Assembly: GCA_028689775.1 (NCBI GenBank)
Contig: JAQVCM010000016.1
Location: 1 to 64,000, forward strand
DNA from: Crocinitomicaceae bacterium
Lineage (GTDB): Bacteria; Bacteroidota; Bacteroidia; Flavobacteriales_D; Crocinitomicaceae
DNA length: 64,000 bases
Reading direction: 5' to 3'
Shown: positions 43,187 through 53,262 of the stretch, in pieces
How positions within the stretch are numbered: the first letter of the stretch is position 1
How the letters are laid out: each line of letters begins with the position of its first letter
The notes under the pieces: generated by a model
Told to the model about the DNA's origin: nothing
The model's database searches: none
What the model saw: only the letters and a program-made list of their open reading frames with translations
Made by a program: the position numbers and the translations under genes

Positions 43187-44530
43187 TTAATCATTCAAAT
43201 CTTGGATCGATTCGAAGATAATATTAATTTCAACTTGCAGCTCTTTGGCGCGTTCCATTTCATGCGAATCAAGGAATCGAGCCGTTTCACAAACAACCAA
43301 TAATTTGGATAATTGTTGTGTCAAATCGGTTGCATTTGCCCTTTGATTCGAGTTTTCTGAAACAAAAATCAACATCGTCCGAATGGCCAATTCAAGTTGC
43401 TGATAACTGGACTGAACACCACCTCTTTCCTGAAAATGAGCAGATTCGAAAATCAAACTTCTGATTTTTTTAATTTCCGCATTTTCCACCAGCGTTTCCA
43501 CGATTATTTTGGACTCTTTTTTGGAGCGTTCTTTTTTGAATTTACGTTTCAAAAAGAAATACAGTATCACAACCAAGAAAAGCATTAGAAGAACACTAAG
43601 TATGACGAGTTTTCCTGTCGAATTCTTATTTTTATTGCTCTGCTTTGACAGATCATTTTGATCCGATAAATCAGTTGGAAAATCCTGCAACTGACTTTCA
43701 AATTGATTCGATTTTTCAACATCTACGTCGATCGCGGCGGCTTGAAGTGTGACATATTTTTTTTGTTTCAGGTTGAAATAGCTCAATTCCATCGCTGGAA
43801 TCGTAAAATTACCGCTTTCTAAAAACTGGATCCGAAACGTGAAGATTTTCCTTCCAAATGCACCGCTTTCGTGATAACCAACTAATTCTTTGACCTCAGA
43901 ATCGCCATAAAAAACAACACCTTCAGGCAAATCAAAAATAGGTTTTATACAATTTTGCACATTTCCTGTTCCCACAATTTCAACGGTCAAGGCAACAACA
44001 TCTCCTTGTTTGACCTTCAAAGATTCTATTTTTCTGGTGAACGTAAATTCTCCAATTCCTCTGATAAAATTTGGCGGTGCGTTGGGTGGCAAAGGAATAA
44101 CTTCCAGTATTTCTGGCTTGGAAACAAATTTAAAATTGATGAAATCGGCAGCTGTCTCGTACACAACACCCATTTCAAATGGTTCAATTTGATAGTTTCC
44201 TGGCGAACCAAAATAAAGCAGTTTTCGATCAATCTGTGTCGAAAAATAAGCTTGTCCCTTGATAGAAACTGGCGTAAAAAGCGGTTCATTTGGTCCAGGG
44301 ATTTGTTTTATTTCTGGATGACCATCGACTTGATACGTGCGATAAGACTCAACGGCCAAGTCGTATTTTGTGAAAATTTTCCCATTCAGTAAAACATGTT
44401 CGCCTTCGTAAACTCTTTTCTTTTGAAGCTCAACAATTCCAAAAACAGGCTTTTCCTCAACGCTTTCCTGCTGAGAAAATCCAAAAGGAAAAACGAAGAG
44501 TAAGCAGAAAATCTGTATCCAATATTTCAT
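43187..44530 (-). CDS. batD: BatD-like oxygen-tolerance protein
   Basis: 447 residues from the ATG at 44530. Signal peptide (IFCLLFVFPFGFSQQ), then beta-rich domains of the BatD type with the typical TVEIVGTGNVQN and KIFTFRIQFLESGNFTIPAMELSYF. A transmembrane helix lies at about 310-330 (VILSVLLMLFLVVILYFFL), followed by a cytoplasmic coiled tail. It is the last gene of the Bat operon and shares one base with batC (TGATG). Bat proteins support aerotolerance or envelope integrity in Bacteroidota. Confidence 0.88.
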   Translation of the reverse strand: MKYWIQIFCLLFVFPFGFSQQESVEEKPVFGIVELQKKRVYEGEHVLLNGKIFTKYDLAVESYRTYQVDGHPEIKQIPGPNEPLFTPVSIKGQAYFSTQIDRKLLYFGSPGNYQIEPFEMGVVYETAADFINFKFVSKPEILEVIPLPPNAPPNFIRGIGEFTFTRKIESLKVKQGDVVALTVEIVGTGNVQNCIKPIFDLPEGVVFYGDSEVKELVGYHESGAFGRKIFTFRIQFLESGNFTIPAMELSYFNLKQKKYVTLQAAAIDVDVEKSNQFESQLQDFPTDLSDQNDLSKQSNKNKNSTGKLVILSVLLMLFLVVILYFFLKRKFKKERSKKESKIIVETLVENAEIKKIRSLIFESAHFQERGGVQSSYQQLELAIRTMLIFVSENSNQRANATDLTQQLSKLLVVCETARFLDSHEMERAKELQVEINIIFESIQDLND

Positions 44531-45333
44531 CACCAATCTTTTTTTGTACGCAACATGGAGCTGGATTTATCTCCAATCTTGGAATTCATGCTTCGTTTTG
44601 TTTCTTTTTCCTTTTCAGTTAATTCTTCGAGCAAGCGCTCGGTGCGAATGTCACTCAAAGATTGCTCTTTCTTGGCTTTAGGCGCATTCGAAACTTGATT
44701 ATTTACTTCCTGCTTTTGCTGCAATTTATTTTCCTGCGCTTCCTGCGGATCAGAATTGGGATTTGAATTTTTTGGATTAGAAGAATCTTGAGGTTTTGGC
44801 TTTGGTTTCTCCTGCTCTTCCCTTTTCTCAATCGCTTTGGCCAAATTGTGCCTCGCAAGCTGATCGTCTGGATTACTTCGAAGTGCATTTTTATACGAAT
44901 CAATGGCTTCTTTGTATTTGTCCTGATGCATTCTGGAATTTCCTACTTGTCTGTGAATATCAGCTGTTGAAACGTGACTGTACTTTTTGTTTAACTGATT
45001 CTGATACAATTTTTCCGCATCTTCGTATTTTTCTGCTTTGTAAAGTGCTTGCGCTAATTCGAGCGAAATGTCTATGTTTTTCGGCGCTAATTTCTGAGCG
45101 GTTTGGTATTGAGAAACAGCTTGCTGATACGATTTTAGCAAATAAGATTCCCGTGCATTTTTCAAAGCGGTATGCCACGGCTGGGTAAAAGCATTTTGCG
45201 CTAAAAAAAAGTACAACAAAACAATTAAAGCTTTTAATTTAAGGTTTTTAACCTGAGAAGAAACTCCTTCTAAAATCGCGAAATTCCGCGGCGAGCTTTC
45301 AGCTGGACTTCTATGTGTGATTCCTTTTCTCAT
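44530..45333 (-). CDS. batC: BatC-like tetratricopeptide protein
   Basis: 267 residues. A 32-residue N-terminal extension precedes a hydrophobic segment (ALIVLLYFFLAQNAFTQ) that is the signal or anchor. The only in-frame start with coupling is the ATG at 45333, overlapping batB by 4 bp. TPR units: ESYLLKSYQQAVSQYQTAQ, ISLELAQALYKAEKYEDAE, HRQVGNSRMHQDKYKEAIDSY. The C-terminal ~90 residues are polar, with Lys/Pro/Asn/Gln-rich sequence. Probably a periplasmic scaffold. Confidence 0.85.
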   Translation of the reverse strand: MRKGITHRSPAESSPRNFAILEGVSSQVKNLKLKALIVLLYFFLAQNAFTQPWHTALKNARESYLLKSYQQAVSQYQTAQKLAPKNIDISLELAQALYKAEKYEDAEKLYQNQLNKKYSHVSTADIHRQVGNSRMHQDKYKEAIDSYKNALRSNPDDQLARHNLAKAIEKREEQEKPKPKPQDSSNPKNSNPNSDPQEAQENKLQQKQEVNNQVSNAPKAKKEQSLSDIRTERLLEELTEKEKETKRSMNSKIGDKSSSMLRTKKDW

Positions 45334-46466
45334 TGGCTATTTCTATTCGTTTTAAAAACTCCAAACAACAAAAAGCTCAAAAAAGCTAGCAGCAACGGAA
45401 TCTGATATTTATTTGCCTGAACTTCCATGTTTTCAAAGGTCGTTTTTCCGCGTTTCATTTTTTTGATTTCTTGCATCAAAATTTCCACGTTTGGATAGGA
45501 ATTGTTGCTAAGCAATAAACTTCCTTGGGTTTGTTTTGACAGTTCTCGAACCAATTTCAAGTTTAATTTTGAAACAATGGGCTTGCCTTTTTCATTTAAT
45601 TTATACCCCAATTCTGTTCGATTTGGATTGTTTGGAATGAAACCACCTTTCTCGGTTCCGATTGCTAAAATAGCAAGGTGAACTTGCTCGTCTTGATATA
45701 CTTGCACAATCGAATCCAATCCGCCTTGATGATCTTCCACATCGGAAAACAGCACAACTGCATGCACTGATTTCTGATCGATAAAAACCTGTTGTGCACG
45801 TATCAAAGCAGTCGAAAGAACGGTTCCTTGATTGGATGTCAAGGATGTTTCAATTTCATCGATGTACATTTTTGCCGACGCATAATCGCTCGTTAAAGGA
45901 AATTGCACGTACGCATTACCAGCGAAAATGACGATTCCAACTTTTTCTCCATTTAGATTATTAATCAATTGCTTGGCAGCTCGTTTTGCAATTGTCAAAC
46001 GCGATTCTGAAAATCCTTCATCTTTCACATCCATCGAAGAAGAAATGTCTATCGCCAAAACGAGTTCTTTATTTTCTTTTCGAATCGATGTATCTTTAGT
46101 TCCAAAAACAGGCATCGCCAAGGCCAAAATTGCAAAAACAATGAAATTTCGAAAGAAGAAAAATCGAAAAAAATGCGTTAATGGAGAATCGACAAATGTT
46201 ATTTTTTGAATGACAGCAAACGTTCCGATTTTCTGATAGCGATTTTGTTCGCGAATTAAGAACAAGAAATAGAAAATGAGCAAGGGAATCAGTAGAATAA
46301 GAAGCCAAAGCGCATCTGGGTTTTTAAAAACCAAATGGGATTGATCTGAAATTGGTTCAAAAAACTTCCAAAACTTTAGCAGAAATCCAAGAACCAACCA
46401 CATCAGGATTTCCCAAATTAAAATGGCTAAAATGACCGCGCGATATTTCCCTTTTTCTTTAACCAT
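45330..46466 (-). CDS. batB: BatB-like vWA membrane protein
   Basis: 378 residues from the ATG at 46466. An earlier ATG at 46502 would overlap batA by 44 bp. Two N-terminal helices, a third near FRNFIVFAILALAMPVFG, then a vWA domain with a complete MIDAS: DISSSMD, TSNQGT and SDVEDHQG. A C-terminal helix (IPLLLAFLSFLLFGVF) ends the protein. It pairs with BatA in the membrane. Confidence 0.9.
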   Translation of the reverse strand: MVKEKGKYRAVILAILIWEILMWLVLGFLLKFWKFFEPISDQSHLVFKNPDALWLLILLIPLLIFYFLFLIREQNRYQKIGTFAVIQKITFVDSPLTHFFRFFFFRNFIVFAILALAMPVFGTKDTSIRKENKELVLAIDISSSMDVKDEGFSESRLTIAKRAAKQLINNLNGEKVGIVIFAGNAYVQFPLTSDYASAKMYIDEIETSLTSNQGTVLSTALIRAQQVFIDQKSVHAVVLFSDVEDHQGGLDSIVQVYQDEQVHLAILAIGTEKGGFIPNNPNRTELGYKLNEKGKPIVSKLNLKLVRELSKQTQGSLLLSNNSYPNVEILMQEIKKMKRGKTTFENMEVQANKYQIPLLLAFLSFLLFGVFKTNRNSQ

Positions 46467-47496
46467 TTCGCTTAAAATAAAAGAGTTGAACCAACCAAGC
46501 ACTGATTGCCAAAAGCAAAGCCCATTTCAAAAATGCTTCCGGCATCGTTGGCATGTTGGTTTGATAATCGAAATCTTTGATACTTCTTTTTTCCAAGACA
46601 TCAATTTCTTGGTAGATTTTTCGCAAACTATTTTCGTCCGTTGCTCTAAAATATTTTCCGCCGGTTTGCATGGCGATTTGGGTTAACAATTCTTCATCAA
46701 TTTCCACTTCGGCTTCCACGTATCGAATTCCAAAAGGCGTAAATTCTGGCGAAAGTGCCTTTCCTCTCGTTCCAACGCCGATCGTGTACACTTTGATGTT
46801 CTTGTTTTTTGCCAACATCGCTGCTTCTTCCGGACTGATATCACCTCGTGTATTCATTCCATCGGTCAATAAAATAATGACTTTCGATTCTAAACTATCG
46901 CTTTTCAAACGGTTCACTGCCGTTCCTAATCCCAATCCGATTGCTGTTCCTGGTTCCAAAATCCCAGATTTTAATTGCGCCAGCTGTGCCAATAATATTT
47001 CATGATCCATCGTCAAGGGACAAACCGTAAATGCTTCTGCTTCATAAGCAACCATTCCGATTCGGTCATTTTTTCGTCTTTCAATGAATTCTTTTGCGAC
47101 CAATTTCGCGGCTTCGATTCGATTTGGAACAAAATCTCTCGCCAACATCGAACCAGAAATGTCCATTGCAATGACAATGTCGATTCCATTTTTTGAATTC
47201 GAATTTCGATCTTCGTCTAAATCTGCGCGATACGGATTTGCCAAGGCAAAAATCAAAAGTGACGCACTGATTGCATAAACCAAAAATAAGATTTTTCGAA
47301 TGTTTTCAAGCTTGTTAGTGGCTAGTATTTCCTGCTTTTCTACCGAATTTGAAAACAACATGTCACCCGAACTTCTTCGCTCTTTCCAAACTAAATATCC
47401 ATAAAAGAAAGGCATCAATAAGAGCAACCACAAATAGTGTGGAGCTAGAAAATCATATTTCCAAAGGGCGATATTCCAGTTGCTAAATACGTGCAT
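46459..47496 (-). CDS. batA: BatA-like vWA membrane protein
   Basis: 345 residues. Two N-terminal helices (YLWLLLLMPFFYGYLV and ILFLVYAISASLLIFALA) followed by the BatA signature NPYRADLDEDRN, a vWA domain with MIDAS residues DISGSM, LEPGTAIG and LTDGMN, and a C-terminal helix (ALLLAISAWLVQLFYF). It overlaps the next gene by 8 bp. Its start overlaps the upstream 47483 gene by 14 bp. Confidence 0.92.
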   Translation of the reverse strand: MHVFSNWNIALWKYDFLAPHYLWLLLLMPFFYGYLVWKERRSSGDMLFSNSVEKQEILATNKLENIRKILFLVYAISASLLIFALANPYRADLDEDRNSNSKNGIDIVIAMDISGSMLARDFVPNRIEAAKLVAKEFIERRKNDRIGMVAYEAEAFTVCPLTMDHEILLAQLAQLKSGILEPGTAIGLGLGTAVNRLKSDSLESKVIILLTDGMNTRGDISPEEAAMLAKNKNIKVYTIGVGTRGKALSPEFTPFGIRYVEAEVEIDEELLTQIAMQTGGKYFRATDENSLRKIYQEIDVLEKRSIKDFDYQTNMPTMPEAFLKWALLLAISAWLVQLFYFKRNG

Positions 47497-48421
47497 CAGC
47501 CCATTGATTGATTTTCAAAACACACGCTTTCACGTGGACTAAAAGTTCTTCTGATTCCGTTTCAGATGGATTGAACTTTGCAAATTTCACACTGTCAAAT
47601 TGAATAAATAAGGTCTGAATTTCTAGAATCAAACTGGAAGAAAGTCCTTTTGAAATTAATAAATTCGGTATTTCAGAACTTGTTTTTTCCAATACTTGAA
47701 TGTCAAATTGTTCCCCTAAATAATTTTTTAATATAACTGATGATTCATCAAAATAGGTTTGTATCTGTCTTTTTTCAAGAAGTTTTTTGGATTCCAAATT
47801 GGATATTTCTTGCAAAGTTCTTTCCAATAAAGGAAGTTTTGAAACGGTTTTTAAAATACCATTCTCCCCTTTTTTTCGCTTCCTCTTGATGAAAAACCAA
47901 GTCGTTAAAATCACGATAAAAAGACTTCCTAAAATCCAAGGAAGAGCCTTTTTAAGTTGATAAAAAGGATCGTATTCAAAATCTTGAAAAGGCAATTCCG
48001 ACTCCATGATCGCTTGACCATCTTTCGTTTTTGGTAAGGAAACATGCACACGCAAGGTGTCAAATAAAAAAACTTCGTCGTTGATCCAAACTTGATGTGC
48101 TGGTAAAATAAAGGTTCCAGTATCCCAAGCGGTCAGCGTATATTTTCCGATAAATTGATTTCGATTTCCGATGATAATTGTGTCGCTAAACGATAAAATT
48201 TCCAGTTCTTTGAAGGGCGATTTCTGATCTAAAGACAAACATTTCACCGTTTCAATCCAAGGATTAAAATCGATTTTAGAATCATTTTCGAAGTCGTTCA
48301 TTTCAAAATAAACAGAAGTCGTTTCTCCAATTAAAAACTCACTTTTTGATACGGTTACTTGCAACTGTGAAAACAATCCAAGCGCGCAAAAAAGAAACAA
48401 AACGGAGAGTAAGAACTTCAT
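47483..48421 (-). CDS. Bat-operon single-span protein (BatD/DUF4381-like)
   Basis: 312 residues. Signal peptide (LLSVLFLFCALGLFS), a beta-rich periplasmic domain (~20-150), one transmembrane helix (ALPWILGSLFIVILTTWFFI) then a helical cytoplasmic domain with SKKLLEKRQIQTYFDESSVILKNYL. The layout is that of a short BatD or DUF4381 protein. Overlaps the DUF58 gene by 4 bp (ATGA). Confidence 0.78.
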   Translation of the reverse strand: MKFLLSVLFLFCALGLFSQLQVTVSKSEFLIGETTSVYFEMNDFENDSKIDFNPWIETVKCLSLDQKSPFKELEILSFSDTIIIGNRNQFIGKYTLTAWDTGTFILPAHQVWINDEVFLFDTLRVHVSLPKTKDGQAIMESELPFQDFEYDPFYQLKKALPWILGSLFIVILTTWFFIKRKRKKGENGILKTVSKLPLLERTLQEISNLESKKLLEKRQIQTYFDESSVILKNYLGEQFDIQVLEKTSSEIPNLLISKGLSSSLILEIQTLFIQFDSVKFAKFNPSETESEELLVHVKACVLKINQWADARI

Positions 48422-49287
48422 TTTTTAGATCTAAAGAGTTGAATGATTTTCGGAATGTAATCTTCCGAGGTATGAATGGAAACGAGGTCAATTCCCAATT
48501 TCAAAAATTGATTTTTCAAATCATTTTCAAACGTTTCAAAATTTGCTGCATGTGCTTTTTGAACTTCAGCAGAACTGGTATTTACCCAAGACAACTTACC
48601 ATTTTCCGCATTTTTCAATTGAATAACTCCTAAATCGGGTAGAATCTGTTCGGACTTGTCCACCAATCTGAAACTGGTAAAATCGTGTTTTGCTCGAACA
48701 ATTTTCAATTCTTCTTTCAAGGAATGAACATCCATCAAGTCACTCAAAAGAAAACAGACACTTCTTTTTTTGAGCACATTTCGGATGAATTGTAAACCAA
48801 CATTCAAGTTGGTCTTTGAACTTTTTGCTTGAAATTCGATCATCTCTCGAAGGATCAATAAAGCGTGCTTTTTTCCAGTTCCAGCTGGTATGAATTTCTC
48901 CACCTCATCGGAGACAAAAACAGCTCCAATTCGATCGTTATTTGCAATTGCTGAAAACAATAAAACAGCTGCTATTTCAAGGGCTAAATCTTTCTTGGTT
49001 TTTTCTTCCGTTCCAAAATTCATCGAGGCAGAAACATCGATAATTAACAGCACGGTCAACTCTCTTTCTTCTTCAAAAACTTTGACAAAAGGAGCGTTAA
49101 ATCGGGCTGTCACATTCCAATCGATTGTCCGAACTTCATCGCCATGTTGGTAATCTCGCACTTCACTAAAGGTCATACCTCTTCCTTTAAATGAGGATTG
49201 ATACGCACCCGCAAATAAATCTTTGGTCAAGTGCCTCGTTCTAATTTCGATCAACTTGATTTTTTTCTGAAGTGCTAAAACATCCAT
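48418..49287 (-). CDS. DUF58 domain protein
   Basis: 289 residues, no membrane segment. Signature GRGMTFSEVRDYQHGDEVRTIDWNVTARF at about 36-64 (GDEVRTIDW is the family mark), then a vWA-like fold with DVSASMNFG and SDLMDVHS. DUF58 proteins follow moxR in the same operon and are proposed to act with the AAA ATPase in assembling or modifying the Bat proteins. The gene lies 32 bp downstream of moxR. Confidence 0.93.
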   Translation of the reverse strand: MDVLALQKKIKLIEIRTRHLTKDLFAGAYQSSFKGRGMTFSEVRDYQHGDEVRTIDWNVTARFNAPFVKVFEEERELTVLLIIDVSASMNFGTEEKTKKDLALEIAAVLLFSAIANNDRIGAVFVSDEVEKFIPAGTGKKHALLILREMIEFQAKSSKTNLNVGLQFIRNVLKKRSVCFLLSDLMDVHSLKEELKIVRAKHDFTSFRLVDKSEQILPDLGVIQLKNAENGKLSWVNTSSAEVQKAHAANFETFENDLKNQFLKLGIDLVSIHTSEDYIPKIIQLFRSKK

Positions 49288-49319
49288 CGCTAAACTTTAA
49301 AAATAGAGGCTGTTTTTCC

Positions 49320-50354
49320 CTAAGGAACCACTACTCGATTTAAGATTTTTTGAACGATCATTTCACTGCTGATATTTTCTGCTTCGGCTTCGTACGTCAA
49401 TCCGATTCGGTGCGCCATCACGTCTTTTGCAATCGAACGAACATCTTCCGGAATTACGAAAGCGCGGTTGTTTAAAAAGGCATGTGCTTTTGCTGCCAAT
49501 GCCAAATTGATACTTGCGCGCGGAGAACATCCAAAACCAATTAAAGGCTTCAATTCGTTCAATTGAAATTGTGCCGGATTTCGAGTTGCGAAAACCAAAT
49601 TCACAATGTATTGTTCTATTTTTTCGTCCAAATATATTTCCCGAATCAACGCTCTCAATCTCAAAATGTCTTCTGGAGTCAATACTTTTTCAGGAGTTTT
49701 TAAAACCGATTTTTGAATGTTTAATCTGATAATCTGTTTTTCTTCTTCCATGGTTGGATAATCCAAAACCACTTTCAACATGAACCGATCCACTTGTGCT
49801 TCTGGCAAAACATAGGTTCCGCCTTGCTCAATCGGATTCTGAGTTGCCAACACCATGAACGGTTTCGGCAAAGCATACGTCTGATCTCCAATCGTCACTT
49901 GACGTTCTTGCATGGCTTCCAGCAAAGCACTTTGAACTTTCGCAGGGGCACGATTGATTTCATCTGCCAAAATAAAATTAGCGAAAATCGGACCTTTTTT
50001 AACCGTAAACGATTCCAGTTTTTGATTGTAAATCAAGGTTCCTGTAATGTCTGCTGGAAGTAAATCTGGTGTAAATTGAATGCGATTGAATTGAGAGTCC
50101 AAGGCATCCGCAAGCGTCTTAATCGCCAGTGTTTTCGCCAAACCAGGAACACCTTCTAGCAAAACGTGTCCGTCGGCTAAAAGCGCAATGATTAAGCGAT
50201 CCAGCATGTATTGTTGACCAATAATGGTGTGACTAATTTCTGATTTTAACCTTTGAATTTGTACGTTTTCTTGAAGAATTTGAGCGGATAACTCTTTTAA
50301 ATGATCTGGAATTGACAAAGTAACGTTTTGATTATCGAACATGAAGCGGTCCAT
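49320..50354 (-). CDS. MoxR-family AAA ATPase
   Basis: 344 residues. Walker A in LEGVPGLAKT, Walker B in FILADEINRAP, sensor 1 in VLATQNPIEQGGTYVLPEAQVDRF, and the C-terminal lid ending DVMAHRIGLTYEAEAE. A cytosolic chaperone-like ATPase that works with vWA proteins. It is the first gene of the operon. The start may also be the second Met at 50342. Confidence 0.95.
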   Translation of the reverse strand: MDRFMFDNQNVTLSIPDHLKELSAQILQENVQIQRLKSEISHTIIGQQYMLDRLIIALLADGHVLLEGVPGLAKTLAIKTLADALDSQFNRIQFTPDLLPADITGTLIYNQKLESFTVKKGPIFANFILADEINRAPAKVQSALLEAMQERQVTIGDQTYALPKPFMVLATQNPIEQGGTYVLPEAQVDRFMLKVVLDYPTMEEEKQIIRLNIQKSVLKTPEKVLTPEDILRLRALIREIYLDEKIEQYIVNLVFATRNPAQFQLNELKPLIGFGCSPRASINLALAAKAHAFLNNRAFVIPEDVRSIAKDVMAHRIGLTYEAEAENISSEMIVQKILNRVVVP

Positions 50355-50450
50355 TTATGATTCGTAAATATCTTGATTTTTAACAGGTAAAAGCTTGTTT
50401 TCGATGTTAAATTATGTTAACATTGTCTTGTCCTAACGATTATCTACTGC

Positions 50451-50813
50451 ATGGAAAAAAGAGTTTGTTTAGAATGTGAAGGTACGCTTTTTGGTCGATT
50501 GGATCAAAAATATTGTTCTGATTTGTGTCGAAATGCATACAACAATAAGCTCAACGTTGAATCCAATCAATACGTGCGGCGCATCAATGGAATTCTGCGA
50601 AAAAATAGACGGATTTTAGCCAAACTCAATCCCAACGGAAAAAAGACGATTGACGGAATTACCTTGGCAGAAGAAGGATTTAATTTTCATTATTACACCA
50701 ACGTTTACACGACGCAAAAAGGAGGACAATATTTCTTTTGCTACGATTATGGTTACATCAAATTAGAAAGCGACCAATACATGTTGGTTCAAAAACAAGA
50801 TTATGTGAAATGA
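50451..50813 (+). CDS. Small zinc-ribbon protein
   Basis: 120 residues. An N-terminal zinc finger with CLEC (6-9) and CSDLC (about 22-26) gives four Cys ligands in a CxxC-x12-CxxxC arrangement. The motif CSDLCRNAYNNK is typical of Bacteroidota proteins of this type. The C-terminal half is beta-rich (GYIKLESDQYMLVQKQDYV). Function unknown, possibly nucleic-acid binding. Divergent from moxR. Confidence 0.78.
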   Translation: MEKRVCLECEGTLFGRLDQKYCSDLCRNAYNNKLNVESNQYVRRINGILRKNRRILAKLNPNGKKTIDGITLAEEGFNFHYYTNVYTTQKGGQYFFCYDYGYIKLESDQYMLVQKQDYVK

Positions 50814-51185
50814 TAAAGTTGCATTTATGACTTGAATCTAAGTAAATTAAAATAGATTCAATTAAAAAACATTGATCAAATTCATTAAGAGTAGAAAAGG
50901 TAAGTCCAGAAAAATTAAAGAAATTGGAAAACCAACCTTCAATTTTACAATGTTAAAGAATTGGAGATTTGATTTTGAATAAGTTTTTGAATTTTATGAC
51001 TGCGCTTTTTAGGGATAAATTGTAAAATAATATTACTAAATCAATGCTTCCAAATTAGGGACTTTTTTGTGCTTGGATTTTAACAAGTTGTTGCCGAATC
51101 ACAAAATAGTATGACAATAGACTGACAATTCTCCAGAATATAATGGTTAATTTCGCACTCAATTAAACACGATAAAACTCAACAC
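50814..51185. promoter_or_regulatory. 372-bp intergenic region with hemL promoter
   Basis: No ORF or strong hairpin is visible. TAATTTCG at 51148-51155 is a -7 element close to the consensus, 31 bp before the hemL ATG. Confidence 0.5.
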
Positions 51186-52481
51186 ATGTCTATTAAAAGA
51201 ACAACTTCTGAATCGCTATTTGAAAAGTCTAAAACCTATTTTCCGGGTGGAGTAAATTCGCCAGTTAGAGCTTTTAAATCTGTAGACGGAGCGCCGCTTT
51301 TTATCAAAAAAGGAAACGGATGCATCATCACCGATGAAGATGAGAATGAATTCATCGATTTTTGTTGCAGTTGGGGACCGTTGATTTTAGGTCACAATCA
51401 CCCAAAGGTTTACGAAAAAGTCGTTACTACTTTGCAAAACGGTTCAAGTTTCGGTGCGCCAACCCGTTTGGAAAATGAACTGGCCGAATTGATTTTAGAA
51501 AGAAATCCATACATCGATAAAATAAGATTTGTAAGTTCTGGAACGGAAGCGGTGATGTCTGCTTTGCGTTTAGCACGTGGATTTACAGGAAAAGATAAAG
51601 TTATTAAGTTTGACGGTTGTTATCACGGTCACTCCGATTCGCTTTTGGTGAATGCCGGAAGTGGTTTGGTCACTTTGGGAGAATCATCCAGTGCAGGAGT
51701 TCCTGCGAGTTTTGCACAAGAAACATTAGTACTTCCATTAAACGACATTGAAGCTTTAAAAGCTTGCGTTGCGGAATACAAAGATCAAATTGCTTGTGCG
51801 ATTATTGAACCAATTCCAGCAAACAACGGATTGCTTTTACAAGAAAAAACATTCTTATTGGCCTTGAGAGAAATTTGTACTGAAAATGGGATTTTGTTGT
51901 TTTTCGACGAAGTAATTTCTGGTTTCCGAGTTGCGTTCTCTGGTGCTGCTGAACATTATGGAATTAAACCTGATTTGGTGACGTACGGAAAAATCATCGG
52001 TGGTGGTTTACCAGTTGGAGCCTATGGTGCAAGTTCGGAAATCATGGCGCGTATTTCGCCGGATGGAAATGTGTACCAAGCAGGAACGCTTTCTGGAAAT
52101 CCAGTTGCGATGGCGGCGGGAATTGCACAATTGACAGAATGTGCTAAACCAGGCTTCTACGAAGATCAAGCAAAAAGAACCTTGGATTTCATCACGCCAA
52201 TCAACGCACACGTGAAAGCAAAAGGATATGATTTTGAAATCGTCAGCATCGGTTCTATTTTCTGGTTGAATTTTGCTGGAAATAAAACAATTCGCAAAGC
52301 GTCTCAAATCGATCCAGACATGACTGGTTTCCGTCATTTGCACAGCGCTTTATTGAAAAGAGGGATTTACCTTGGGCCAAGTGGTTACGAAGTAGGATTT
52401 GTTTCTACTGCGCATACACCAGAAATTTTAGAAAAAGCTTCAGTAATCTTTTGTGATGCTTTGGATGAGATTTATGCATAA
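51186..52481 (+). CDS. hemL: Glutamate-1-semialdehyde 2,1-aminomutase
   Basis: 431 residues. Aminotransferase class III: FPGGVNSPVRAFKSV at the N terminus, VSSGTEAVMSALRLAR, YHGHSD, LFFDEVISGFR and the PLP lysine in TYGKIIGGGLPVGAYG. It converts glutamate-1-semialdehyde to 5-aminolevulinate for haem. Normal length. Its own promoter is likely. Confidence 0.97.
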   Translation: MSIKRTTSESLFEKSKTYFPGGVNSPVRAFKSVDGAPLFIKKGNGCIITDEDENEFIDFCCSWGPLILGHNHPKVYEKVVTTLQNGSSFGAPTRLENELAELILERNPYIDKIRFVSSGTEAVMSALRLARGFTGKDKVIKFDGCYHGHSDSLLVNAGSGLVTLGESSSAGVPASFAQETLVLPLNDIEALKACVAEYKDQIACAIIEPIPANNGLLLQEKTFLLALREICTENGILLFFDEVISGFRVAFSGAAEHYGIKPDLVTYGKIIGGGLPVGAYGASSEIMARISPDGNVYQAGTLSGNPVAMAAGIAQLTECAKPGFYEDQAKRTLDFITPINAHVKAKGYDFEIVSIGSIFWLNFAGNKTIRKASQIDPDMTGFRHLHSALLKRGIYLGPSGYEVGFVSTAHTPEILEKASVIFCDALDEIYA

Positions 52482-52512
52482 GTTATAGCCCATACTAAAA
52501 AAAGACACAACC

Positions 52513-53262
52513 ATGCCAACGATAGAGATTATATCAATCGATTCAGATAAACTTGACATAAACCAAGTTGATTTTGAATTTGCTATAATTGAAGAGAATA
52601 AACCTATTAGCCATCGTGGATTATTTTATGATTTTCTATTAAAATTCAATGGGTCAATATTACATCTTGGTAATCCTGATTTTAAGAATGATAAAAACGG
52701 TGGATTTTTCGGTAGTGACTTAATTGATTGGGATTTTGGTCATCTTGATAATTTTAAATTTACTGATAAATATAAAAAGGAGATTTTTGGACTTTTAAAA
52801 ACTGCGTTTGATAAATCGCCAACTAAACAAGCGATTCTATTGACAGATAAACAAGCAGATGACCCAAGACCACTGTATAAAAGGTTTGATACAGTTTCGG
52901 ACTTAATAACTCGCCATGATAATAATGGTCTTGATTGGAACACTCTATATTTGATTAATTTTGACAACATTACTGATTCGCTTTACAGAGAAGTTGATTG
53001 GGTTTTATGGAATGATTGGGACCCAATTGGAGTTAATGATTATGGCGGGCCAGATGATGAATATCGTGGATATGTTCCAGAGATTTATAAAATGTTACAA
53101 GACAATAAATCGGATTCAGAGATTGCAAAACATCTTGATTGGATTGCAACAGATAGAATGGGATTATTTAGTAAGATGGACGAAAGTTTAAGAATTGCAA
53201 AATTATTGATTAGGATAAAAACGAACGATAAAAAAAGTACGGGCTATAACACGCGGTCATAA
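52513..53262 (+). CDS. Cassette-like protein with DUF1871-like C-terminal domain
   Basis: 249 residues, cytoplasmic. The N-terminal half has FSDL-like aromatic residues (LIDWDFGHLDNF) and a Rossmann-like KQAILLTDKQADD. The C-terminal half (about 160-230) reads VDWVLWNDWDPIGVND...DEYRGYVPEIYKML and then MGL, the pattern of DUF1871-type proteins that include polymorphic-toxin immunity proteins. The last ~10 residues (KKSTGYNTRS) are encoded by the attC-like hairpin that follows. It has a lower GC content by eye than the flanking hemL and recJ. Likely a captured gene. Confidence 0.7.
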   Translation: MPTIEIISIDSDKLDINQVDFEFAIIEENKPISHRGLFYDFLLKFNGSILHLGNPDFKNDKNGGFFGSDLIDWDFGHLDNFKFTDKYKKEIFGLLKTAFDKSPTKQAILLTDKQADDPRPLYKRFDTVSDLITRHDNNGLDWNTLYLINFDNITDSLYREVDWVLWNDWDPIGVNDYGGPDDEYRGYVPEIYKMLQDNKSDSEIAKHLDWIATDRMGLFSKMDESLRIAKLLIRIKTNDKKSTGYNTRS